64,000 bases of DNA from Apostichopus japonicus (lineage: Eukaryota; Echinodermata; Holothuroidea; Aspidochirotida; Stichopodidae), in the NCBI RefSeq assembly GCF_037975245.1, contig NC_092569.1:22286168-22350167 (forward strand), in the 5' to 3' direction. Both the position numbers and the translations under genes were made by a program. This document shows, piece by piece, positions 49,661 through 61,633 of the stretch. The notes below the pieces were generated by a model that had not been told where the DNA came from, made no database searches, and worked only from the letters and a program-made list of their open reading frames with translations. Each line of letters opens with the position of its first letter. Within the stretch, counting starts at the first letter, position 1.

Positions 49661-50919
49661 TATGGCAAGCCATTTTATTTTTTATTCAGTATTTATTGAT
49701 ATCAACAATTATTTCATGATATCAACAATTATTTCATGATATCACGAATTATTTCATGATATCAACAATTATTTCATGATATCAACAATTATTTCATGAT
49801 ATCACGAATTATTTCATGATATCTGAAATTGTTTTAATGATATGTACGTCATATTTGATGATATCATTAATTGGTGCAAGGAAATTATTGATATCATTAT
49901 TTTATTTGATGATATCATAATTAAACTTTCTGATATCAAGAATTGAATTTGTGATATCTTAAAATAGATGAACTATTATAGATATCAATAATTCAGTTCA
50001 AGATATCATAAATTCAATTTCAGATATCTGTATTTAAATTAATGATATCAAAAAGTATGACGTACATATCACGAATTCGGCCATATTTAATGATATCATA
50101 AATTCGAATTTTTGATATCATAAATTCCAATTAATGATATCATCAAATATGACGTACATATCACGAATTCGGCCATATTTAATGATATCATCAATTGCGC
50201 CCTCAGTTTGAGCGCCTGGGATTATGTGGCGGGAAGTACAGTGCAGTGCAGTGCGGTTAGTGCATTATATTCTGTTTAGAACTGATTGAGCTTCAATCCC
50301 CGAGCAGTTTTACGTATTGAGCCTACCGTATAACTAATGTAATGTATACTGCACTGCAGTAGACCCATACCAACTACCACCAGCTTAGTTCCATAAGGCC
50401 TATGTACGGATGAGTTACTGAGACTACGCCATATAACCAGACATATCGCAGCCATATTTAATGATATCATTTAATATGGCCGAATTCTTGATATGTACGT
50501 CATAATTGTTGATATCATTAAATCGAATTAGTGAAATGTACATATCATTAATTCGAATTAGTGATATCAGTAAATATGACGTCATATTTGATGATATCAC
50601 TAATTCGAATTAATGATATGTACATATCACTAATTCGAATTAATGATATGTACATATCACCAATTCGAATTAGTGATATGTACATATCACAAATACATTT
50701 AAAGATATCTTTAAATCATTTCTTGATATCACTAATTCATTTAATGATATCATTAAATAAATTATTGATATCAAGAAATGAACTGAATTAATGATATCAT
50801 TAATTGATTTAATGATATCGACAATTCGAATTCTTGATATCAACAATTGATTTAATGATATCATCAAATAATTAAAGATATCATTAAATATTGAATAAAA
50901 AGTAAAACGGCTTGCCATA
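49661..50919. mobile_element. Foldback element made of GATATC-centred repeats
   Basis: Ends TATGGCAAGCC and GGCTTGCCATA are flanked by CACCCG on both sides (49655-49660 and 50920-50925). Inverted similarity continues inward through TTTTTATTCA and ATTTATTGATATC. Both arms consist of degenerate approximately 21-bp units centred on the palindrome GATATC (about 35-40 occurrences in all), with interspersed ATTCGAATTA, ATGTACGTCAT and GGCCATATTTAATGATATC. A 230-bp non-repetitive core (50220-50455) sits between them. No transposase seen. Confidence 0.85.
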
Positions 50920-50948
50920 CACCCGCACGCTATTTACATAGGAGTGTT

Positions 50949-52398
50949 CAGGGGCGTATCCAGGATTTTCCACTAGGGGGGGGGGGCGTCAGGCATGAAT
51001 GATCGCCGTCCTGGGGGATGGGTCTAAGGGGAGGGGTGGACAATTTTTGCTTTCGAAGAAGGGCTGAAATGCAAAATGGTGCCATATGTGATCCATTTTT
51101 CGACCTTAATAATAAGCAACATTTCCAGTAAAAATGGACACAAAATGCACAATTTAGTATGGCTGCCATGTCACTTAGTGATTGCCAAGTTTCACCATCA
51201 AAGCCTTTAAGAAATTTATGAATTTTACTTTGGTTTATGAATGATTTACAACATGAAGTTTGGCAACAATAGCAAAATGGTCTGACTGTACAGTGGTTGC
51301 ATTACTGCTAAATTTGACTGAAATTGATGCAGAGATAATTACTTCTCTTCCATTGGGTTAAGAAATGTCATCCTTCGTGGATGCTTGCGACTGTAGATGT
51401 TGACAATTTCATCATAGTCCAAGGCAATGTCCTTATGGAAATACAACAGGATCGAGGCATTGAGGCGGTCTTCTAACATGGTACTGCGAAGCTTCGTCTT
51501 GACTTCTGCTTGCTCATTTTTTCAAATGTTCACCATCATCTTTGTTGAACGTTAAATTAAACAGTCGAATAAACGTGGCTTGATAAACGGTTGAAACTTC
51601 GAACCGGAACGGAACCACTCACCAGCGCATCGTGCATAAAGGTGACTGACTGATTTCTTTCCCTACAAAGATGGGGGCATTGAGTAATAAACCGCTGCAG
51701 TTTAGGTTTAGCCACATTCTGAAAAAAAAAATCTGTGACATTATAGGTATTCTTTTAATGTCAATTATCAAAAAATAATTTAACGTATTTAACTATTATA
51801 TGGAAAAAATGTACAAAAATTGTTTAAGTATGACTTAAATATTTATAACATAGGCATAATGAATGCTTTTATCTGCAAGATATTTAAAATCTTGTGTTCA
51901 GTGTTGTTTGCAAAAAGAGAGGTTTTGACGCGAGCGGTCGTTGCCTAAAAATTAAATACTATAATACTATAATAACGATTAGTAATTTGAAAATCGAGGT
52001 CAAGAAAAATTGTACACAAAAAATTTGAGGCATAAAAGGTCAGCAGAAATAAATTTCGTGAATGGACAAGTCAAAATTTTTGCCTCGATAGAGTAACCTC
52101 ACGTGTTATGCACGGAGCTATTATGGGCTTCCCTGAGGCAGCCCAGAGGCCTTATACACGCCCTGTGCTACGCGATAATACAAACACAATTACCATCTAT
52201 GTTTCTAAAACTATTATGCCGCCGAACTTCGCCAGAACCTTTTTTTGGCAAACAAAAAATAAAGCATACGGGAGGGGGGGGGGGTTGAGCGATCACCGAC
52301 ATCTCACACAAAGGTCGTCATTTTTTGCTAAACTTTTTTTTTTTGGTGACGGCCAATAGGGGGGGCGCGCCTGTTGCGCCCCCCTGGATACGCCCCTG
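50949..52398 (-). mobile_element. hAT-like element with 5-bp target duplication and transposase remnant
   Basis: Ends CAGGGGCGTATCCAGG and CCTGGATACGCCCCTG are flanked by GTGTT (50944-50948 and 52399-52403). On the minus strand at about 51520-51350 a frame reads LRSTMLEDRLNASILLYFHK then DIALDYDEIVN, which resembles the C-terminal hAT dimerisation region of transposases and their ZMYM/ZBED-like relatives. The rest is degenerate. A 5-bp duplication differs from the 8 bp of classic hAT. Confidence 0.8.
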
Positions 52399-52646
52399 GT
52401 GTTAGCTCAGTGGTTAACGCCGGTGCCTTTCAATCATAAGGTCCCCGTGTTCGAGTCACTCCAAGATTAATGTATGTCGTCCAGTTACAGAGTTGTTGAA
52501 AATTGACAATTCATAATCATGGACGATAAATAAGATTTAAGAGACTGACTTCGGTCAGCTTGCGGCTTTGATAAGCCAATGAGGCTTCTTCGCGAGTTCC
52601 TGCTTTCAGGAGGATCTAAAATACATACATACATACATACATACAT
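52399..52646 (+). mobile_element. tRNA-derived SINE with (ATAC)n tail
   Basis: GTGTTAGCTCAGTGGTTAAC is box-A-like and CGTGTTCGAGTCAC box-B-like. The body ends GCGAGTTCCTGCTTTCAGG and the tail is (ATAC)n at 52619-52646. The hAT-like element abuts its 5' end, so it inserted at or just inside the SINE head. Confidence 0.78.
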
Positions 52647-52986
52647 TATAAATGCGATACTATGAAACAGCATTTGTTTTATAATGTGATAGGATGAAAC
52701 CATACTGTAGGCCTATGTCTTCTTTTATAAGCCAAGCCATTCGTTTCACAATTTATGTAAACGTGTTACGAAGAAGAATTAGGGTAGCCTATGTTCTCTT
52801 TCACATCAGCATGTCACCAGGTTTTTAAATATATTTTACACTTCAGATATAGCCTATCAACATGAAACTGACGATTTGGATCCATTTGAAATGGCAAATA
52901 AATTTTTGGCTAGTATTGGATTCGAGAGCAGTGACATCAGGATTGCAATTCGTGTAAACCTGTAAACCATTGTATTAATCGAGGAG

Positions 52987-53236
52987 CCTCACGCTGTAAC
53001 AAAATAATAACTTTAATAATTTATTCAGTACTAAGTAGACTAGCTATAATAGCCTGCTGATGTATTCACGCCTCACGCTGTAACAAAATAATAACTTTAA
53101 TAATTTATTCAGTACTAAGTAGACTAGCTATAATAGCCTGCTGATGTATTGACGCCTCACGCTGTAACAAAATAATATCTTTAATAATTTATTCAGTACT
53201 AAGTAGACTAGCTATAATTGCCTGCTGATGTATTCA
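52987..53236. repeat. 84-bp triplication
   Basis: Three almost identical head-to-tail copies starting CCTCACGCTGTAACAAAATA and ending CTGCTGATGTATTCACG. Located 1.1 kb upstream of the first receptor exon; no ORF. Confidence 0.95.
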
Positions 53237-54352
53237 CCCTCGACAGCATGATCCAGCTATGCCCTTTAAACAGCTGAACGCAGCAAACAAGGACGTCACG
53301 TGACTTCCTTCTTATAGACGCTCGTGAATACCGCTTTATATTGGCAATGCACAACTAAAATAAATATCCCTGCGTCTTATAGCATAATGATGTTGATAAG
53401 AAATATTACCCGATGTTACACAAATGCCACGCATAAGCTGCAAAATGGCAAACGGTGCGTTTACGGACGAATGTGGATTATGATATAGGCCTAGTTAACT
53501 TTTGAACGCATTCAATTTAATCTGTTATGAATATTGTGATTGCATCACGGTTTATCTAACATGTAATTTGTGATTGATTATAAAAATGTACGGAAATATC
53601 CTGCACTGTTTCTGCTACAATTTGCGAAGCGACGATGCGTAATAAAAGTATTCTCTCGCTCCTTCCCATCGTTGAATATTCATATAAAATTTCGACAATT
53701 AAGAAATTTGTATTGTCTGACATGCATTATATTAAAATATAAAAGGTAAGCCTATACCTGAACAAAATATAGCAGTTATCGAACAGACTATATTGTCATG
53801 GGAACGAGTGTCTGCCGTGTTGCAAGTAATTCAAGTTTGTGATTCATAAGTACGTGCCTTGTGAAGATAGAACGTTCAGGTACTAATTAGATTGGATGAT
53901 TACGAATCGTATGCATCTTATAAGATAGAGAAAGGCCTTTTACGCGTATCTTATCACAAATCTAATTTGATAACAGCCTGATATGATCATCATTTGCAAT
54001 AAGTATATAACATTGCTTAAAATCACTCTACTAATTTTTTTTTTTGAATTGGAAATACGACACTGAAATGTTATCTTGGTACCAGCAAATTAACGGACAC
54101 TCTTGGCAAAGCCTGTCTACAAATCGGCCTTTCACTACTCTTTTTTTGTTTGTCTCTTAATTATTTCAATCTCATTTGCTGCTACTAACTTTGCGCCAAT
54201 CTATGGATCGCTTTCACATGGATAACACAAATGTTAAATTGTAACATTCCTCTCAACCCAGACAACGCAGAGTAGTTGCGATTTTCCAACAAAGACTGGG
54301 TGTGGCCATTTTTTCTTCACTTTCCGCTGGATTTTAAACATTCAATCCTGAC

Positions 54353-55333
54353 ATGGATGAACTTCATCAGAGCTTTATCAACGACGAGTACAACACGGTC
54401 GGGACATCAACCCCAAATCCTCCTCCTATAAACGGATCGCAATTTGCTTTTTATTTGAGCCAGTTACTTCTTCTTTTGATAAGTCTTGTGGCACATTTTC
54501 TGGCAATTATTACAATGCGAAGAGTAAAACGAGAGCGAGAAATGCTCGATGCTGCCGATGAATACATGGATGTACATACATTATTATTCAAAGCGCTTCT
54601 CAGAGTTGATTTGAGCGCCACCTTGTTTTTCTTATGCCGCGCTTTACTTGCTCCTACACCTCTCTTCTCTGATAACAGTTTCAGGTGTACGGTCGACAGC
54701 AGTAGTGGGATATTTTTCTCTCAGATGTCAGGTTTAATCAACATTCTTCTCTTTCTGGAGAGGGTCTTGTCATTAAGGACGCCATATCTTTATAGAAGAC
54801 ACGCAACGGCATTCAAAGCCAAAATAGCTGTGACTTGCATGGTTTTCTTTGGATTGTTCGTCTGTCTTCTACCCGTGTTTGGGTTCGGATCTTATCACGT
54901 TGAAATAGATGGCGGTATCCTGTGTCTCTCCCCTGGTGATGTGCACCTCTCGCAGTCCAAACATCACATTCACTTTACCATTGTATTCTTGACGGTGGGA
55001 TTTTGTATCATTCTAAGCATTGTACTGGGAAACATTGTAGTCATTTATTACGTCATCCGTCTCCGACAAGTAGCACCATTAGATTATGCAAATCAGGTCT
55101 CGATACAACCAATTGACACCGCAAATGATCACCCAGGTGTCGATGCAAACAACGACTTGAGGGATGTACCTGTCCCTAGCTTGCAGCTAAATGATGACAA
55201 GATGTCGAACGGGGGAAACCAACGTCAAAATCCGACATTGAAGCTAGCAGTTAAGTTCAGCAGAGAAGTCGGCACTGCGTTAGCTCTCATATGTGTTTCA
55301 ATCGCGTATATGATTTCTTGGATCCCGCTTTAT
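54353..55333 (+). CDS. Prostanoid-receptor-like GPCR, exon A (TM1-TM6)
   Basis: Codes 327 residues of a class A GPCR and stops in phase 0 after SWIPLY at a GTAAGT donor. TM1 about 30-55, TM2 76-98, TM3 113-137, TM4 153-175, TM5 205-232 and TM6 304-327 are clear hydrophobic segments. There is an NGS glycosylation site in the N-terminus, a TM3 cysteine (FRCTV) and an ECL2 cysteine (GGILCLSPGD). ER replaces DRY in LERVLSLRTPYLY. LLPVFGFGSY in TM4 and the intron at the end of TM6 are typical of prostanoid receptors, which signal through G proteins to cAMP or calcium. Ligand not shown. TM7 is absent; if not spliced, translation would end after VSLFIN at 55354. No TM7 exon is visible before exon B. 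Confidence 0.85.
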
Positions 55334-57709
55334 GTAAGTTTGTTTATTAACTAAGAATGTTTGTCTTTCCCTGTCATCCTTTTCAATGTATTTCATCTTT
55401 AGTTGTAAAAGATTTTCCAAAAAAAGAAGAAATGCTAGGGCCTCCACCAGCCACCCTAACCCCCACCCCACCCCAACAGCTATGATACAGAGTTTCATTG
55501 CAAGGGACTGACCGTTTTAATTCAAAATTAGGCGATTTTGTGATTCCCTCAACTCATTAGCTTTTAACTTCTCGGACATAAATGATCTAAATAGTATGCC
55601 ATATGGATATTCTCCTCATTTTCTTTCATTACCTTAAACGAGTTGGTTATATAAGCCTGCGGTACGCTATCCTAATGGATCGTGGATCGTCGGGTTGCAT
55701 GTGTTTGGCTTAAGACTATACGACTGGCCAACACTTTGCTAGTTTATAGTCGCGTCTGGTGCAGTCTGGAAAATTGAAAAATGGAGCGTTTTTTTTGACT
55801 GGCGGTCGACAACATGCGGCGGCTTACGAAAAAAAAACAAAATGCACAATGTTAATGAATGAAGCCAATCACGGGAATATAATACGTTTACATATATGAC
55901 ATGAAATGAGCAACGGCCGATGACGGAATAAATTCGTTGTGTGTCGTCAACAATTCGTCCATTGTACACTGGTCAGTTGTAAGAACATTGGGTTATCGTA
56001 AACGTGACCACTACGGTCGAGTTGAGTCAAGTCGCGTTCACTCTCGGCTGAAAACTGGCAAACTCTATATCAGCTGGCGTAGTGAGAGTACAGGTTTTTA
56101 CGCCTCAATAGAAATCTAGCCAACAACGGTGCTGTCGTGATCACTTGGGGCAGTATGAGGCCGATGTATAGCGGTATGGTTCGTCACCTGTAGAAAGTGT
56201 CCGGCCGGATCTTATTTGCTAAGGAAATAATTTTCGGCCGGACTAAATATCCTCGTTTATGCGCTCCGCAAAAGATACCATTAGATAAATGGCTCCGATT
56301 TTATTTCGCTGATCTAACATAATAAAGTCTTGTTCAGTCGGGGAGTCTACTCTTTTGTAAGTTTATATTCGAAAACCATTACACAAATAGGAAATAATTT
56401 CCCGTTGGAAATACGCGAACGTTCACCGAAGTTATTAATCGCTGAATCCCTAACAAACCCTGTATCTAATAACGTATATACCTCGTGATAGTTATCAATT
56501 AAGTCCGACCTGACCAGCCTTACAACATTTTCCGGGCGGACAATTTTGCGGGGGGACAAAATTTACTATGACGTGAGAAATCAAGTTGGTTTATTTTGTC
56601 TGGCCGGACATATTTCCCTGGTTAAAACTGTCCAGCCGGATATTATCTACAGAGGGAACTATTTATACTTACATCGGTGTAACGCACTCGACGTCTTGCA
56701 ACCACTGTCTTTTCTGATAGCCAATGACAGAGCGTATAATTGAAGGTATGTGTGATATATATTACCAACAGACAAAACAGTTTTACCTAGTTCAATGAAA
56801 AAGAAATTCAAGAAAGATAACGGAGAAAAAAGGGAAAGACACGTCACGTGACAAGTATCACGGTACGTTTTTGCAATGCATAACATCGATGCGAGCACGT
56901 CTGTAGGTATGTGTTATGCATATAGTCTGTAAAGCGATAACTAGTGTATTCACCGATAGAATAGATAAAAATAGGTAAGAGGTGAAATTGCTTTGGTCGA
57001 CGCTCAGAGATAACACTCACGACCCGTGGACACCTACGCAGAATAATACATTGATTCATGGTTATACCGTTTCTTTCAAGAAAAACAAAACTCGCGCAAA
57101 CAAAACATAACGCAAAACAAAGTATATTTGACCAAATCTGTAAAAAAGACAAAATCAATCAAAGGCAAATGGAAACTTCATGACAGTGGAAAATGTTAAA
57201 ATGAGTTTGCAAGTAGCAAAACCACATCGGTAGCGACACATTGCATTGAACATAAATTTAAATCATGGAATCAAACTGAATTTCAACATATTTATACTTG
57301 AATAATTTTTCTCCTCATTCTCTTTCTCATTCACTGATCTCTATTAAGTATTTACTAGTTGCTTATTGCCTGTCACAGTGCATACATTTATTGTTTGTCA
57401 AAGACTTAAACTCAATGAAAGATATTAACCCGCCGCGAGATTAGGTATGGTTTTACGATTATATAATTTACTTTCATGTAATTATATATGTATATGAAAT
57501 GACATAAACCTTCATCAACTTTCGATAAACATATGACGAACGTATGACGTGTATGTAAACTCACTTTCTTTTGCATTCCGTCTCTCGCACCATAAGTTTT
57601 CGTTGCCATAGCAACATGCTATATTTTACAATATGTTAATTTTTCATCTTGCAGTATATGCATCATTTTATTGAATCAACCTTCTTTTACAGCATTTCAG
57701 CTAACACAT

Positions 57710-57784
<75 letters not shown>

Positions 57785-58562
57785 TTATATATTAATTTGA
57801 TTACAATCCATTTCAGTCCGGAACCGAAGAACATGGAAGTAAGTAAATATGTCGTTCGAATGAACAAAAGACATATACATTGTTATTACATTTCACTGAC
57901 TTGTTGTTGGCGTTTCTTTTTGCTCCCGTGACATATTTTCAATCATTTCCCTTTGTTTAGGGCATATTGAGTTCTACTTTTTTCTCATTTCGTAACTTTT
58001 GCTAGGTTCAGCTATATTTCCAACTATAAAAATTTGCTAGCTTTCAGAAAGAAAGTCTTCGTCGATCTCTGCATACGTAAATAACAGAAAAGAAGGCGGC
58101 GCTTTGGTTATATTTTCATTGCATACACAACTTCTTGATAATAGAAGTGTTCAGAGGTTCCTGAATTTTATTTTTCAACCAGTCCGTTATTTATCGGTAG
58201 GCCTATTATTATGTTGGTGTACTGGAAACGCTTTAACAGGAACCGTACGTGGTGAATTCATAATTCTGAGAGAGAGATCCTACACATCCGCATCGGTGAA
58301 TGAAGTATTGTGACGTTCAGCATTCTCATGACAATATCAACACTCCTTTCTAACATTTTGTTGTTGACTTTCTGTTAATTTCTTTTGGGTATCGAAAGGC
58401 TCGGAGACGCTTTAACAGGGACTGTGCTTGCTGTACTAAAGTCTCATATTTCTGAAGTAGCCTACATGCCTCGTTTATTCATACATATATACTCCAGAAG
58501 CATCCAAAGGTATATGTAAAGAGTTTCTTTGTATCTCAACAAACGCGAAGGAAACCACGATC
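55334..58562. other. Between receptor exons A and B: no TM7 exon found
   Basis: Scanning both strands I find no segment coding an N/D-P-x-x-F/Y TM7 helix. It contains an (AT)n tract at 57714-57778 and several CCGGCCGGA-like motifs at 56200-56640. Short open frames have no family resemblance. Confidence 0.6.
57714..57778. repeat. (AT)n microsatellite
   Basis: About 65 bp of AT in the intron between receptor exons A and B. Confidence 0.95.
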
Positions 58563-59483
58563 ATGTCTTTTTTCGATGTCTTGGTTCTAATTGTAGTATA
58601 CTTATGGTTGTATGGTACTATTATCCTTGGTTTGGTGATTCATATACTTGCACTGATTGCGTCCCATTACAGTAAAAAATATTCTACCGTTGATGGCCAG
58701 TCTCCTCGTCAAACACTCCCAATATTTCTTTTCAAGTCCCTGTTAACGATTGATTTCTCTGCTCTTATTGTCTCCTTAATGCAAGGTATACTTCGTCCAA
58801 TTTTTAGGAGGTGGGAATTCTTTTGCGACGTTTCAATAGCTGCCAGCATTTATTTTTTGTGGATTTCTGGTTTCTTGAATATTTTAATGTTTCTAGATAG
58901 ATGTTTAGTTCTAATGGCTCCGTATACATACACCAACGTCGCAACCCTGGCGAAAGCTAAAATGGTAGTAACTACCTTAGTGATAGGGACATTCGGCCTG
59001 TGCTGCCTTCCGATGGTGGGCTTTGGATCTTACAAGATAAAACTGAATGGAACATATAAGTGTGTTGCCCCTGGTGATTTGCACCTGGTCGACTCGAAAA
59101 CTCAAGTCTATTTTACATGGATATTTCTGTTATTAGGGTTAGTGATAATGTGCAGTATTCTGTTAGGAAATTCAATTCTGATCTACAAAGTCCTACAATG
59201 GAGTAAATCTAAACCTGTCCTTGGTGAAGTCAATAGTTTTACCCGGTCCACGACGGATGGTCCATCAGCAGCAAGTACTAGCATCGTAAATGCCCCCGAA
59301 AGAGGGACCAAACTTCCAGAAAGTTTTCCGAAAAGTGGGGAAGACCTTGCAGTTCGTGATGACTCGAAACGAAATCCAAGGATTGTCATTGGGAGTGCTA
59401 AGAAGACTAATGAGGACCGGAGGCATATTTTCGTTCTCATTGTTGTATCTGTTGCCTACATGGTTTCATTGATTCCGTTCTAT
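58563..59483 (+). CDS. Prostanoid-receptor-like GPCR, exon B (TM1-TM6)
   Basis: Codes 307 residues paralogous to exon A and ends in phase 0 after SLIPFY at a GTAAGT donor. Shared marks include FFCDV in TM3, LDRCLVLMAPYTY (DR at the DRY position), AKAKMVVTT, LPMVGFGSY in TM4, GTYKCVAPGD in ECL2 and LLGNSILIYKVL in TM5. The N-terminus is very short, going straight into TM1 from MSFFDVLVL. The third intracellular loop is long and Ser/Thr-rich (about 215-285). Without splicing, the frame would close after VSYTHQLFVM at 59516. The family match to exon A is by motif, not alignment. It probably joins the TM7 exon at 61433. Confidence 0.85.
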
Positions 59484-61432
59484 GTAAGTTATACTCATCA
59501 GCTGTTTGTCATGTAGTGGACATTTATTGTAGCAGTGAGATTTGACATCTATCATGTGTGGTATAATATCAAGAGAATGTTTTGTGACTGTCGAAATTCA
59601 TATAAATATGCTTCACATCATACACGATCGGTGAAAGCTTTAATTTATTTTAATTTCAGTTTACTTAACTCTACATTATCCTTTCTTGTGGAAGGACAAA
59701 GTGTCCTCTATGAGTCAAAAAAAAAACAAAAAAACTCAAGTATAAGCACTAGCCACGACACTTCTTATAAAAGTAAACATTCCGAAGGGTACAAGAAATT
59801 TAAAAACAATTTTGTGAATATATAAAATAACAGAAATGTCTTTGTGTTTTAAGAGTTGGCTCCATTTCAAGATATTTGAATGTCTGGTATAATAATTTTT
59901 AAAATAAATTCTATAGTTCTGTACCAAAGAGCTCACATCGGAATCGCTTCTTCGCCAGTCTTTCCGCTGTGACTTAACTTAAAAGCCTCTCAAATTAAAT
60001 ACATCTCCGGACAAACATGGGCAGCTTAGAGTTCACACAGTGTATCTTCGGAGCTTCAATAATTGATCATGAATTCATGTAGGGTCAAAAAGAGTTTTCC
60101 TATACGTATACACGCACATTTATATTTTTCTTATAAAATGCACAAATACAAACAAACACACCCATATACCATGAAAATACATCGAGATGATGGATGGAGT
60201 TTCATTTTAAGCCGATTAACCACTTTAACCATGAATTGACAACGCTTCAAACTACAATTATTTAAATTAGTCTGGATTTCCTTTCTATATTTGATCGCAT
60301 GAATGAACCGTCAAATTGATCAAATTACTCATGTCTGTTTAAGTGATAATTCCTGATGTTGAAATAGTCTTCCGCCCATTTACCTTTTGCAGGATTTTAG
60401 ATCGCGGCACTGTGGTGACCGTATTTATTAAGTAATAGGCAATAAATCAAAAGAGAGAGAGATACAGAAAGGTTAAGAGAGAGATATAGAGGAGGAGGGA
60501 GGGGGGGGGGGGGGGGAGATCGTGACTTGCTCTTGATGGATGGCTTACTCCCTTGAAGAATGCTTTAAAAGGTATTTTTGAGGATGAGGTCACCCGAAAG
60601 TATGAAAGCATTGTACAAGGTACTGCCTATCACATGAATTAGTAGAATTATGTCACAGATTTTAAGAAGTTTAAGAAGTAAAAAGATATTCACAAATTAA
60701 TCCATCCGTTGATAGATCTATGCTATATTATCTCTGTTTTGTCAGTTGTTCGGAATGTTAATTCAGCATATGATGTAATGTATATCGGATTACGTAAAAC
60801 GGATAACGCTTTATTTAATCTGTATTTTTGCGATATGCATGAAGAATAAGGGAAATGTCACGGAAAGTGAGGTGGGGTGTATTACAACGTCAATGCAAAA
60901 TACAGCTTATGTTAATTGTTTAGTAAGTTCATATTTTATCTAAACTGCCTATTCAGTTTATCATTTCCTCCTATTGAATATACTCCACATAAAGTTAGGA
61001 AATAAAGATTCTTTCATTTGCCTATAATGTTCGTTTTTATGATTCGTTTGTATTGATTGTGTAAACGTTTGTTCAAAATAATGGTTAAAACGATGTATTT
61101 GCGATCTATGGATCGCAAGTTGAGTTTCTTTGGCAAACACTCATTTTTCTTTTGGCTCACATCCCCTAGTGTATAAATGAGGACAAGTTGTGGACGCCCG
61201 ACCAGATTATGGGTTGCATCCTATATAGGGTATGTCCTCCAAGGTATACATACGTGTGGCTCACTGCAGTGCCGGGGGAATGGTTCTTTGAATTGTGCGC
61301 ACTTCGGTGTATGGGTGTAACAAGTTGTACCAATGAGCAGGGTAAATTCATACGAGAGGACTTATATGCCTTGATCCAAAACTGCTAACCTGCATTTTCA
61401 ACTATTTCTATTGTTTGTTTTCATCTTCGTAG
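59484..61432. other. Intron between receptor exon B and the TM7 exon
   Basis: No coding segment recognised. It includes a GAGA/poly-G patch (60450-60520). 61150-61250 has weak SINE-like words (AGTGTATAAATGAGGACA) that I do not call. Confidence 0.5.
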
Positions 61433-61633
61433 ACGGAGCGACTCCTGGCCACCTTTCAAGTTCAAGTCCCATCTGGCATATTTTATCTCACCATCTGGTT
61501 ACTGGCCTTCAATCACGTGATTGATCCAATCATCTTTGTTTGGTTCAAAAGGAAGAACAGGAACGCACTGAAGACATTTTTCAAGGAACACTGCGCTTGT
61601 CGTTCCCAGGTAACCCCTGACATAGTAGAATGA
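61433..61633 (+). CDS. GPCR TM7 and C-terminal tail exon
   Basis: Preceded by TTCATCTTCGTAG and open in phase 0, the phase left by both exons A and B. It codes TERLLATFQVQVPSGI, then the helix FYLTIWLLAFNHVIDPIIF with DPIIF at the NPxxY position (prostanoid receptors have DPxxY), then VWFKRKNRNALKTFF (helix 8) and a cysteine pair HCACRSQ that could be palmitoylated. A stop follows at 61631-61633. A possible donor, CAG before GTAACC at 61610, would allow a further exon beyond it. Combined proteins would be 393 (A) or 373 (B) residues. Confidence 0.85.
   Translation, partial: TERLLATFQVQVPSGIFYLTIWLLAFNHVIDPIIFVWFKRKNRNALKTFFKEHCACRSQVTPDIVE

Noticed and set aside
56546-57158. Open frames on both strands between the receptor exons
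   Set aside because: No family resemblance, no splice sites and no paralogous segment near exon B.
57816-57840. A 22-nt microexon between TTTCAG and GTAAGT
   Set aside because: It would shift the frame between receptor exon A and the TM7 exon and has no other support.
61150-61240. Possible SINE fragment (AGTGTATAAATGAGGACA)
   Set aside because: Too short a match to the SINE core, with no box A/B or tail.
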